Below are positions 32,709-39,405 of a DNA stretch of 44,173 nucleotides, in pieces (within the stretch, counting starts at the first letter, position 1; each line of letters starts with the position of its first letter). Source of the stretch: a virus. The notes beneath the pieces were generated by a model. It was given only the letters and a program-made list of their open reading frames with translations. It was not told the DNA's origin and did not search any database. Location: IMG/VR virus record IMGVR_UViG_3300042520_001145, positions 1 to 44,173 of that record; one strand, given 5' to 3'. The position numbers were made by a program, and so were the translations under genes.

Positions 32709-33398
32709 ATGCTATTCTTTTTCAAAAAACCTAAAGTTACTGTTGATTGTTTTATCGACAGTAAAATTATGGCAGACGCTTATTCAATCCGAAGAGCAAT
32801 CAAACTTACCCCCAGCTGGTGGCAAGACTTAACTCCAACTTGTCCAGTATCTATTTCTGGCATAACTGAACAAGTTCCAACGTCAAAGCAGTGCTCCGGT
32901 TTTTTATCTTTGTATAAAGAGTCATGGGTAGTTCCTTTGTGGTCTGACCTAATTGTCCATACCGCAAGTAACGGACAGTACAAGTACAAGTTTGCAAGTA
33001 ACGAAACTTGGGCAACTATGCACACACATCCTTCTTACCAATACCAAGGTGGATTTACAGACAAGATACATTTTAAAATTAACTGCCCATGGCACTTAGC
33101 TGAAAACAGAAAAACAAAGTTTTTGTTTTTACCAGCTACTTGGTCGTTAGCAGACAGCCATGCCCAATTGCATTTTTTACCAGGCATATTGGACTTTACT
33201 AGCAACCACGCCATACACGCTAACGCACTAGCTCCAAAAGCTGAACAGCAATATAGGTTTTTTGCGGGGTCCCCGCTCATACACCTTGTTCCTTTAACGG
33301 AACATGAAGTTAGATTTAAAACACATGCGGTCACCGAACAAGAGTTCAAACAACTGCAAAAAGACACCCACCCGCGCAACTTAAACAAATTTTCATAG
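32709..33398 (+). CDS. Unknown protein, 229 residues
   Basis: Start at the ATG at 32709 with a CGGAG site (MLFFFKKPKVTVDCFIDSKI). The protein is A/T-rich at DNA level, aromatic and Trp-rich, with a beta-rich middle (MHTHPSYQYQGG, FKINCPWHLAE). Similar proteins occur in cyanophage and other aquatic phage genomes as uncharacterised genes; I do not name a domain. The codon bias differs from its neighbours, so it may be a later acquisition. A terminator follows. Confidence 0.6.
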   Translation: MLFFFKKPKVTVDCFIDSKIMADAYSIRRAIKLTPSWWQDLTPTCPVSISGITEQVPTSKQCSGFLSLYKESWVVPLWSDLIVHTASNGQYKYKFASNETWATMHTHPSYQYQGGFTDKIHFKINCPWHLAENRKTKFLFLPATWSLADSHAQLHFLPGILDFTSNHAIHANALAPKAEQQYRFFAGSPLIHLVPLTEHEVRFKTHAVTEQEFKQLQKDTHPRNLNKFS

Positions 33399-33422
33399 CC
33401 TACTACCTTAGGGCTACGACTT

Positions 33423-33449
33423 AAACCCCTCCTAGTGAGGGGTTTTTTT
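33423..33449 (+). terminator. Rho-independent terminator
   Basis: AAACCCCTC (33423-33431), loop CTAGT, GAGGGGTTT (33437-33445), then T to 33449: a strong hairpin with a U run, 24 bases after the stop of the 229-residue gene. Confidence 0.9.
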
Positions 33450-33487
33450 GTGAGCATTAAAAGCTCGTCGTAACCTAAGGAGGACTC

Positions 33488-33664
33488 ATGTCCCTTTTCT
33501 TGAAGCTGGTAACAGCTCTAGAAATAATCTTACTTCTTAAAAAGTTACGAGAACAAAATGAAACCTCTACTTCAAACTCAAATAGCTATACCGTTATCAA
33601 GAACCCGGTTCAGAAAAAGCGTCAAGGAACCGACGCTAACAATGCTGAAATCCGGCAAAGCTAA
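33488..33664 (+). CDS. Small protein with N-terminal hydrophobic helix
   Basis: 58 residues (MSLFLKLVTALEIILLLKKL, then a polar Asn/Ser/Lys-rich tail). The AAGGAGG site before the ATG is the best in the region, which makes the gene credible. The hydrophobic N-terminus is probably a membrane anchor. It overlaps the next gene in another frame. No family recognised. Confidence 0.6.
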   Translation: MSLFLKLVTALEIILLLKKLREQNETSTSNSNSYTVIKNPVQKKRQGTDANNAEIRQS

Positions 33665-34235
33665 CAAAAAGCTAGGGGGCTCCGTCCGCAAAGGAATGTG
33701 GAAGGGGCTCCCGATTTTTTCCCTGACGCTTGAAGAACGAGCTTCTTGCCCATCTACCTGTGAGCAATGGACCAACTGTTACGGCAACAACATGCCGTTT
33801 GCTCACAGATATGACCACACCCACCCTCATTTCGAAGAAGCACTGACCACGGACCTCTTGCAACTGTCAAAGCGCCACGAACAAGGATTCGTTGTCCGTT
33901 TGCACGTACTTGGCGATTTCTACTCTGTAGATTACGTCCGCTTCTGGATGACTATGCTGCTAGTCCTACCTGGACTACGAGTGTTTGGGTATACACATCA
34001 TCGGCACAACACCCCAGTTGGACAACTAATAGGTAACTTAAACGTTACCTTCCCAGACCGTTGGCGTGTACGGTTTTCAGATGACCCAAACATCGAGTTC
34101 CGGTCACAAGTTGTTGCTTCTTTGCAACAAGCTACCGGAGTCGTATGCCCTGAACAATTGGGCAAAGCCGCCTCATGTGGCGACTGTGCGTACTGTTGGC
34201 ACAGTGAAAAACCTGTATTCTTTGTTGAACATTGA
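33558..34235 (+). CDS. Cys-rich GP88-like (DUF7227-type) protein
   Basis: Up to 225 residues. LKSGKANKKLGG, then FSLTLEERASCPSTCEQWTNCYGNN, resembles the start of phage gp88-like proteins, which share a Cys cluster (here CPSTC...C). Further Cys lie at VCPEQ and CGDCAYCW near the C-terminus, so a metal or Fe-S cluster is likely. The start is uncertain: the ATG at 33642 (MLKSGKANKKL) would reduce overlap with the preceding 58-residue gene from 107 to 23 bases. Catalytic activity is unknown. Confidence 0.7.
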   Translation: MKPLLQTQIAIPLSRTRFRKSVKEPTLTMLKSGKANKKLGGSVRKGMWKGLPIFSLTLEERASCPSTCEQWTNCYGNNMPFAHRYDHTHPHFEEALTTDLLQLSKRHEQGFVVRLHVLGDFYSVDYVRFWMTMLLVLPGLRVFGYTHHRHNTPVGQLIGNLNVTFPDRWRVRFSDDPNIEFRSQVVASLQQATGVVCPEQLGKAASCGDCAYCWHSEKPVFFVEH

Positions 34236-34277
34236 CAAAACTCGAGTTAGTATCTGATCTTTACTGAGAACTAATCA

Positions 34278-35627
34278 ATGCTTAAACCTTTTGATCACCA
34301 AGTTAAAACTACTAATTTCCTTCTAAAAACTCCCCGAGCACTTATCACTTCCGACCCAGGAACTGGTAAAACCCGCAGCGTCATCGACGCTTATGCTCAG
34401 CGGAAAGAAGGACGCATGCTCGTACTTGCGCCTTTGTCGATTCTCTCTGCCTCATGGGGAGACGACATTAAGAAGTTCCAACCCAAGCTGACCTACATCG
34501 TTGCTTACGCTAAAAACCGCGAAGCCGCGTTCAAGTCCAAAGCTGACATCGTTATTACCAACCACGATGCAGTAAAGTGGATAGCTAAGAACGAAAAGCT
34601 ACTCCAAGGATTCGACACCATTTGCATCGACGAATTCACGGCATTCAAAAACAAAGACAGTCAGCGTAGCAAAGCAGTGCTTAAGCTAGCTGCCAAGTTT
34701 AAGTACCGCATCGCCATGTCTGGTACTCCAAACAGCAACACAATCCTGGACATCTGGCATCCAACACTAATCGTGGACGACGGTGAACGGCTCGGTAAAC
34801 GTTTCTACGGCTTCCGATCAGCTGTCTGTACTTCACGGTTCAACGGCTTTGCCAACGAGTGGGTAGACAAGCCCAACGCCCAGGAAATCGTTGCAGCGTC
34901 TATTAAAGACATCAACATCCGTTACCAGCTAGAAGATTGCATCGACATGCCAGAACAGTCTGTACACACAATGTGTGTACAACTGACACCTGACATCATG
35001 AAACAGTACGAGCTCTTGGCTGCCGACTCCGTTCTTTACACCGGTAAAGAAACCATCAACGCCATCAACGCAGGCGCACGCGTCAAGAAGCTTCTGCAGT
35101 TATGCACCGGCGCTGTCTATACCGAAGACGGTGTAGCCTGTGGGATACACTCCGAACGTTACGAACTTGTAATGCAGCTGGTATCCGAGCGCAAACACTC
35201 GTTAGTAGCGTTCAACTGGCGACACGAACGTGAACATCTTGTTCGTCTTGCTCAAGAAATGGGCCTTGAATACGGTGTTATCGACGGCGACACGCCTGCC
35301 AATAAGCGTAAGGACATCGTCGATCGGATGCAGGCTGGTCAGCTCAAAGTCGTATTTGCCCACCCGCAGTCAGCAGGCCACGGTTTGACGCTAACCACTG
35401 CAACAACAGTCATCTGGGCGTCGCCAACGTACAACGCTGAACACTATCAGCAGTTCAACCGCCGGATCTACCGTGCTGGCCAAACCCAAAAAACAGAAAT
35501 CATCCACATTGCAGCAGACAATACGTGGGAACCTGATGTATATACCAAACTACAAACCAAACTTGAACGTATGGACGACCTATTACAGATTCTTAATCAA
35601 CTCACTCCAGCAAGGAAAATAGCATGA
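34278..35627 (+). CDS. SNF2-like (superfamily 2) DNA helicase
   Basis: 449 residues. Motif I is DPGTGKT (residues 26-32); motif II is IDEFTAF (a DEAH-like DEFT variant); motif III MSGTPNSN follows. The C-terminal RecA fold has AFNWRHEREHLVRLA, VIDGDTPANKRKDI, HPQSAGHGLTL and QFNRRIYRAGQTQK (motif VI). Such phage helicases remodel DNA or displace proteins during replication and recombination. It overlaps the next gene by four bases. Confidence 0.92.
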   Translation: MLKPFDHQVKTTNFLLKTPRALITSDPGTGKTRSVIDAYAQRKEGRMLVLAPLSILSASWGDDIKKFQPKLTYIVAYAKNREAAFKSKADIVITNHDAVKWIAKNEKLLQGFDTICIDEFTAFKNKDSQRSKAVLKLAAKFKYRIAMSGTPNSNTILDIWHPTLIVDDGERLGKRFYGFRSAVCTSRFNGFANEWVDKPNAQEIVAASIKDINIRYQLEDCIDMPEQSVHTMCVQLTPDIMKQYELLAADSVLYTGKETINAINAGARVKKLLQLCTGAVYTEDGVACGIHSERYELVMQLVSERKHSLVAFNWRHEREHLVRLAQEMGLEYGVIDGDTPANKRKDIVDRMQAGQLKVVFAHPQSAGHGLTLTTATTVIWASPTYNAEHYQQFNRRIYRAGQTQKTEIIHIAADNTWEPDVYTKLQTKLERMDDLLQILNQLTPARKIA

Positions 35628-35995
35628 CCGTAAGCATCAACGACCTTATAGAACGTCGCGCCGAAATCAAGCGCGAAACCGAACAGCTGAACAACCGGCT
35701 GAAAGATTTGAAAACCGCTCAGGACGAAATCGACCTGGCGCTTTTAAAGAAAATGGACGCTGAGGGATTGTCTCGCACTGCGAATGGCGATTACTCGGTA
35801 TCCATCAATGAAGACACGGTACCGGAAGTAGAAGATTGGGACGCTTTGTACAATCACGTTATTTCTACCCGTGACTTTAGCTTGATCCAAAGACGGGTAA
35901 GCTCAACGGCTTATAAAGAGCTGTTGAAACTCGGGGAAGGAGTCCCCGGCCTTTCACCAAGGACAATCCGTAAGATCAATTTTCGTTCACTCTAA
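35624..35995 (+). CDS. Coiled-coil phage protein, 123 residues
   Basis: The N-terminal 50 residues are a strong coiled coil (LIERRAEIKRETEQLNNRL). Then comes a compact beta region with SVSINEDTVPEVEDWDALYNHVI, and a C-terminal RRVSSTAYKELL plus GVPGLSPRTIRKI. The same build recurs as an uncharacterised protein in many phages next to recombination genes. It shares ATGA with the helicase gene upstream, so the two are coupled. It may be a helicase or nuclease partner. Confidence 0.75.
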   Translation: MTVSINDLIERRAEIKRETEQLNNRLKDLKTAQDEIDLALLKKMDAEGLSRTANGDYSVSINEDTVPEVEDWDALYNHVISTRDFSLIQRRVSSTAYKELLKLGEGVPGLSPRTIRKINFRSL

Positions 35996-36015
35996 ACATA
36001 GGAATATACCTAAAC

Positions 36016-36690
36016 ATGTCTAATGCAATCGCTCTTGTATCGTCCAACGTTCCTGCCCACGTTATGCAAGGCACTGGCCTTGGTAACGAGAATGTCGGCC
36101 AAAACGTAACTATCCCTCGCGTCAAGCTTCTTCAAAAGATGTCTGACGAGGTGGACAAGTACAACTCCAAATACATTCAAGGTGCTGAGCCTGGTCACTT
36201 CTTAAACTCCTTGACTGGCCAGAACTATGGCGAAGAGCTGTACGTAATCAACTTGTTGTTCCGCAACGAGTTCGTTGTATGGCGTAACCGCGATTCAGGC
36301 GGCGGCATCCTTGGATCATTCAACTCGTTGGCCGAAGCTCAAGAAGCCATCAAGTCCCAAGACAAGCCGCAGGACTACACCATCACTGATACCCATTCAC
36401 ATGTGCTTTTGATCAAGAACCCGGAAACAGGTGAACTTGACCGTACGCCAGTGATCATGGACTTCTCGAGTTCGAAGATGCGCATCTCGCGTAACTGGAA
36501 TTCGGTCATTGGTTTGAAAGGCGGTAACCGTTTCTCGGGTCTTTGGAAACTTAAGTCCGTCTCCGTCACTAACAAAGCCGGTGCCCAGTTCATGAATCTG
36601 GAAGCTGACTTTGTAGGTTGGGCCACCGAAGAAGACTACGAGTATGCCAAGTCCGTTTATGGACAACATACCGGTCGGATCGTTGACTAA
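36016..36690 (+). CDS. Possible single-stranded DNA-binding protein
   Basis: 224 residues, all-beta in the middle, with VTIPRVKLLQKMSDEV early and SGLWKLKSVSVTNKAGAQFMNLEADFVGWA near the C-terminus. Proteins with this pattern are encoded between recombination helicases and nucleases in various podoviruses and are often suspected to be SSBs. Codon use is more regular than the neighbours, consistent with strong expression. The assignment is by context, since no OB-fold signature is decisive. Confidence 0.6.
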   Translation: MSNAIALVSSNVPAHVMQGTGLGNENVGQNVTIPRVKLLQKMSDEVDKYNSKYIQGAEPGHFLNSLTGQNYGEELYVINLLFRNEFVVWRNRDSGGGILGSFNSLAEAQEAIKSQDKPQDYTITDTHSHVLLIKNPETGELDRTPVIMDFSSSKMRISRNWNSVIGLKGGNRFSGLWKLKSVSVTNKAGAQFMNLEADFVGWATEEDYEYAKSVYGQHTGRIVD

Positions 36691-36693
36691 TCA

Positions 36694-37095
36694 GTGAACG
36701 AACACGGCTTCATACGAGCTGTACATGTGGATCTTCCATCGGAGGTTTTCCGGTGGAAGATCCATGATACGTTTGCGGGCGGAGTACCTGACGCTTTTTA
36801 CGCCGGACCTGTAAGTACTCTATTCGTAGAATACAAGTACGTAAAAGCATTTCCCAAACGAGACACCAGCCCAATACGTACCAGTCTCAGCCCACAACAG
36901 ATCCATTGGCTAAATAGACTACACGACCTCAACCAGCCCGTAGCTGTTGTCATTGGCTGTGAAAAGTTAGCCGTTGTTCTTACTGATAAAACCTGGTCAG
37001 AGTACATACCAAAACAAGACTTCTTAAACAAAGCCGTACAGTTTGCAGATGTATCCAAATGGATACACAACAAGACATGCATAGAGGCTATATGA
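36694..37095 (+). CDS. VRR-NUC-like nuclease
   Basis: 133 residues from a GTG at 36694. The core FAGGVPDAFY followed by FVEYKYVKAF gives the D...E-x-K of PD-(D/E)XK VRR-NUC domains. The later LSPQQIHWLNRL and AVVIGCEKLAV fit the family. Small VRR-NUC proteins resolve Holliday junctions or cut branched DNA. It overlaps the next gene at ATGA. Confidence 0.8.
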   Translation: MNEHGFIRAVHVDLPSEVFRWKIHDTFAGGVPDAFYAGPVSTLFVEYKYVKAFPKRDTSPIRTSLSPQQIHWLNRLHDLNQPVAVVIGCEKLAVVLTDKTWSEYIPKQDFLNKAVQFADVSKWIHNKTCIEAI

Positions 37096-37361
37096 CTATC
37101 GATAACGAAAGTCCGCCCGACTCCTGGAGAGAAGAGATTCTCAAAGGACCAGCATCTGTAAGCCAGCTAAGAGAAGTAATAGCTGACTTAAAGCATTCAT
37201 TAAAGGTATCCAAAGCAGAGTCTGAACGTCTTAAAGACCAGAACTCTAAGCTAATGAACCAGTTGACCGAAACAATAGCCAGGGAAATGGAAACACTGGC
37301 TACTAACGCTCGCCTTAAAAAAGAGATAAGCGAAGTATGGAAAGCAATAAAAACCGTCTAG
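37092..37361 (+). CDS. Coiled-coil protein, 89 residues
   Basis: Start at ATG 37092, sharing ATGA with the VRR-NUC gene; the upstream ATG at 37059 lies inside that gene. After DSWREEILKGPASVSQ a long heptad-like coil runs almost to the end (LREVIADLKHSLKVSKAESE onward). It overlaps the next small gene by 25 bases. No enzymatic features. Confidence 0.65.
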   Translation: MTIDNESPPDSWREEILKGPASVSQLREVIADLKHSLKVSKAESERLKDQNSKLMNQLTETIAREMETLATNARLKKEISEVWKAIKTV

Positions 37362-37504
37362 AACGGGAAATATCCAGATTAGAAAAAGAAATAGCTGCAT
37401 ACCGTAGTTACCACTCAGAAAAAACAGCTACAGAAATAGCCCTCATACTATTTGGGGTTTGCGTTGGGCTTTGGTTTGGTTACTTAATTGGAGCAAGCCA
37501 ATGA
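37337..37504 (+). CDS. 55-residue coiled-coil plus membrane protein
   Basis: MESNKNRLEREISRLEKEIA is a short coil, followed by a hydrophobic segment (ALILFGVCVGLWFGYLIGA) to the C-terminus. It overlaps the preceding gene by 25 bases and the next by four (ATGA). The layout (charged N-terminus, C-terminal membrane anchor) is like small phage membrane proteins or an inner-membrane spanin-like anchor, though it lies in the early region. Confidence 0.6.
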   Translation: MESNKNRLEREISRLEKEIAAYRSYHSEKTATEIALILFGVCVGLWFGYLIGASQ

Positions 37505-37749
37505 CTGACGAATCGCACTTTGGCGCCATCCACGAAAAAACAAAGCTTGCTGTGCTACGAGAAGCGGTAGACAGAGCTGATAATCTGGCCTCTGTCCAAG
37601 CACAACTAGCAACTAGCCAAGCTCAGACTATTGCTAGCCAAGAAACACTAATCCAAGACTTAAAGAATCAAACCCTAGAACTTAAATCTAGAATTAGATC
37701 TTTAGAAAGTGAAATCTCAGAACTAAGGATTGCTTTAAGTTATGACTAG
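37501..37749 (+). CDS. Coiled-coil protein, 82 residues
   Basis: MTDESHFGAIHEKTKLAVLR starts the gene by an ATGA overlap. The rest is an alpha-helical coiled coil with Gln/Ala-rich repeats (QAQLATSQAQTIASQETLIQ). Probably an oligomerising protein. Its function is unknown. It overlaps the next gene by eight bases. Confidence 0.65.
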   Translation: MTDESHFGAIHEKTKLAVLREAVDRADNLASVQAQLATSQAQTIASQETLIQDLKNQTLELKSRIRSLESEISELRIALSYD

Positions 37750-37981
37750 ACGCATAGAACAGCCTTACACCAGGCTCTCTCGATTCAACCCTAAACTTAC
37801 GTTCGAGCAATACAAAGTGCTTGTCGAACGAAAGAAACATGCCCGTGCCAACCTGGAACGTGTCAAATACAAAGACTTAGTAGAAAAATGGGGCGTTAGA
37901 CAGTACTACATGGCTACTGCTGTTAACCGTGGAATAAAACAATACGACTATTTGCTATGGAAAGCGGGTGAACTGCAATGA
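37742..37981 (+). CDS. Small basic protein with possible HTH
   Basis: 79 residues, strongly basic: an N-terminal RRIEQPYTRLSRFNPKL, a helix, and a C-terminal KDLVEKWGVRQYYMATAVNRG, in which the WGV turn followed by a helix could be a DNA-binding HTH. It overlaps the preceding gene by eight bases and the next by four. Confidence 0.6.
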   Translation: MTRRIEQPYTRLSRFNPKLTFEQYKVLVERKKHARANLERVKYKDLVEKWGVRQYYMATAVNRGIKQYDYLLWKAGELQ

Positions 37982-38223
37982 CCCGCGACGACATCATCCG
38001 AATGGCGCAAGAAGCGAGATTCGATGTAGAGGTGCAGGACACATTTAACTACAAACCTCAGCACTCTTTTATTGGTAGTGACGAAAACATCGAACGATTC
38101 GCCGCCCTCGTTGCCGCAGCCGAGCGGGAGGCGTGTGCTCAAGTATGTGACCGTATAACATGGAGCAACGAAGCCAAGTTCTTTGCTACTGCTATCCGAC
38201 AAAAGGAAAATACAAATGACTAA
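37978..38223 (+). CDS. Conserved small phage protein (MTRDDIIRMAQEA)
   Basis: 81 residues with the widely seen phage pattern MTRDDIIRMAQEARFD at the start, then NIERFAALVAAAEREACAQVCD. The motif occurs in many tailed phages of Gram-negative hosts and has no established role. It starts within ATGA and overlaps the next gene by eight bases. Confidence 0.75.
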   Translation: MTRDDIIRMAQEARFDVEVQDTFNYKPQHSFIGSDENIERFAALVAAAEREACAQVCDRITWSNEAKFFATAIRQKENTND

Positions 38224-38446
38224 AGATGCAGTCAACCCGTCCCACTATAAACGTGGCGACATCGAATGCATTGACGCAATGCGAGCTAGCTTAACGCCGG
38301 AAGAATTTCGTGGTTACTGCAAAGGCAACGTCATGAAATACTTATGGCGCCATGGGGAAAAAGACGACACTGTGCAAGAAGCAAACAAAGCTAGCTGGTA
38401 TCTGTCATGGTTGCAGGGTAAAGACCCTCGCAACTTTACTCCATAG
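38216..38446 (+). CDS. DUF3310 protein (nucleotide kinase-like)
   Basis: 76 residues from the ATG at 38216 with an AAGGA site. NPSHYKRGDIECIDAMRA, FRGYCKGNVMKYLWRHGEKDD and KASWYLSWL are the conserved features of DUF3310 (SaV-like), a small phage protein sometimes annotated as a nucleotide kinase without proof. It is the last rightward gene and converges on the HEAVH peptidase gene, overlapping it by 11 bases with no terminator between. Confidence 0.88.
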   Translation: MTKDAVNPSHYKRGDIECIDAMRASLTPEEFRGYCKGNVMKYLWRHGEKDDTVQEANKASWYLSWLQGKDPRNFTP

Positions 38447-38747
38447 TAGTCAGCATCTGCTGCAAAAGATGAGACACCCTATCCACCAGGGCCTCGTCTT
38501 CCGATAGTTCGTAGTATCCAGCCACGTCAAGAATAGCGTGCACAGCTTCGTGCAAAAATACCTGCTGCCTATTGGTACCTTTTAACGTACCTATAATTTC
38601 TATCCGGTACTGGTCGGGCATCCACATGCCCACACAGTCTTTGCCGTGCTTCCATTTTTTAGCAGGTATATTAGCTATACAGATAGTGTGCCCGGCAAGC
38701 TTAAACTGCTTCGGGATACCATCTTCAATACGCTTGGAAACTGGCAT
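38436..38747 (-). CDS. Small HExxH metallopeptidase-like protein
   Basis: 103 residues from the ATG at 38747, with GGAGG eight bases upstream (an in-frame TTG at 38762 is less likely). FLHEAVHAILDVAGYYELSE carries HEAVH, and the downstream DEALVDRV may supply the third zinc ligand. The rest is a short beta domain (QYRIEIIGTLKG). It is the most promoter-distal gene of the leftward tail block. A role in processing or in countering host factors is possible. It overlaps the convergent DUF3310 gene by 11 bases. Confidence 0.78.
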   Translation of the reverse strand: MPVSKRIEDGIPKQFKLAGHTICIANIPAKKWKHGKDCVGMWMPDQYRIEIIGTLKGTNRQQVFLHEAVHAILDVAGYYELSEDEALVDRVSHLLQQMLTTME

Positions 38748-38779
38748 GCTGAACCCCTCCAAGTAGCTGGGAAGGGATT

Positions 38780-38884
38780 TTAACTTTTCTTCTTAGGGGC
38801 AGAATACCCCTTAGACGGTTTTTTCTTTTCCATCTTAATAGGCTTAGTTGGGGCGTTTAAGCGGCACTGTTTACCCTGGTGCAT
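38780..38884 (-). CDS. Tiny Lys-rich protein, 34 residues
   Basis: MHQGKQCRLNAPTKPIKMEK and a KKK-rich end. The ATG at 38884 has a GGGAG site and overlaps the stop region of the upstream gene in another frame, a normal phage arrangement. Function unknown; composition resembles the small basic proteins of the capsid region. Confidence 0.55.
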   Translation of the reverse strand: MHQGKQCRLNAPTKPIKMEKKKPSKGYSAPKKKS

Positions 38885-39053
38885 TTCCGTCTCCCGTAAC
38901 CGGCTTCGGATACTTTTCTTTAACTTCCAACACCTTACGACGCATCTCTTCAAGGGCCTCTCCGCCCTTCCACAGTGCGTCAAGCTGATCCCTTACGTCA
39001 GGATAACTATCACGCCTTAAAGCAGCGTAGCTCTGTTTAACCTTGTACTTCAC
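38871..39053 (-). CDS. Small tail-region protein (YPDVRDQLDALWKGG)
   Basis: 60 residues from a GTG at 39053. The pattern RRDSYPDVRDQLDALWKGG followed by KVLEVKEKYPKP is common in small proteins encoded next to tail fibres in many phages. It overlaps the upstream gene by 17 bases. It may help fibre assembly, which is inferred from neighbours only. Confidence 0.75.
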   Translation of the reverse strand: MKYKVKQSYAALRRDSYPDVRDQLDALWKGGEALEEMRRKVLEVKEKYPKPVTGDGNAPG

Positions 39054-39405
39054 AAGGCACCTCTACAACCGTATCCAAATGCTTAAGATTAAAAACAACT
39101 ACCTTCAACAGTTGTGGGTAGTCCACTTCAAACTCAATAGACTCACCTTCTACGTCTAGTAGTTCACCATCAACAGCTACTTTGCTACCGGCTGGCAAAC
39201 CACTAACACGGTTAGTACTAACAGTTACTTGCAACGGTTTCTTGAATCCTACCCGCCCGTTTTCAACGTCGTACCAAACCGAATTAACATCAGTGTTAAC
39301 TGGCATCTGAACAACGTAAGCAGCATCTGAAAAGAAACTAGCTTCCACTGCTTTATTAACCGAGCAAATACACTTACCGGTTACGTCGAATGCAAAAGTA
39401 ATCAT
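39037..39405 (-). CDS. Hypothetical protein after tail fibre, 122 residues
   Basis: A beta-rich small protein (MITFAFDVTGKCICSVNKAV, later SGLPAGSKVAVDGELLDVEG). The ATG overlaps the fibre stop codon at ATGA, so it is probably coupled to fibre synthesis. Candidates are fibre chaperone or tip protein. No domain recognised. Confidence 0.6.
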   Translation of the reverse strand: MITFAFDVTGKCICSVNKAVEASFFSDAAYVVQMPVNTDVNSVWYDVENGRVGFKKPLQVTVSTNRVSGLPAGSKVAVDGELLDVEGESIEFEVDYPQLLKVVVFNLKHLDTVVEVPCEVQG

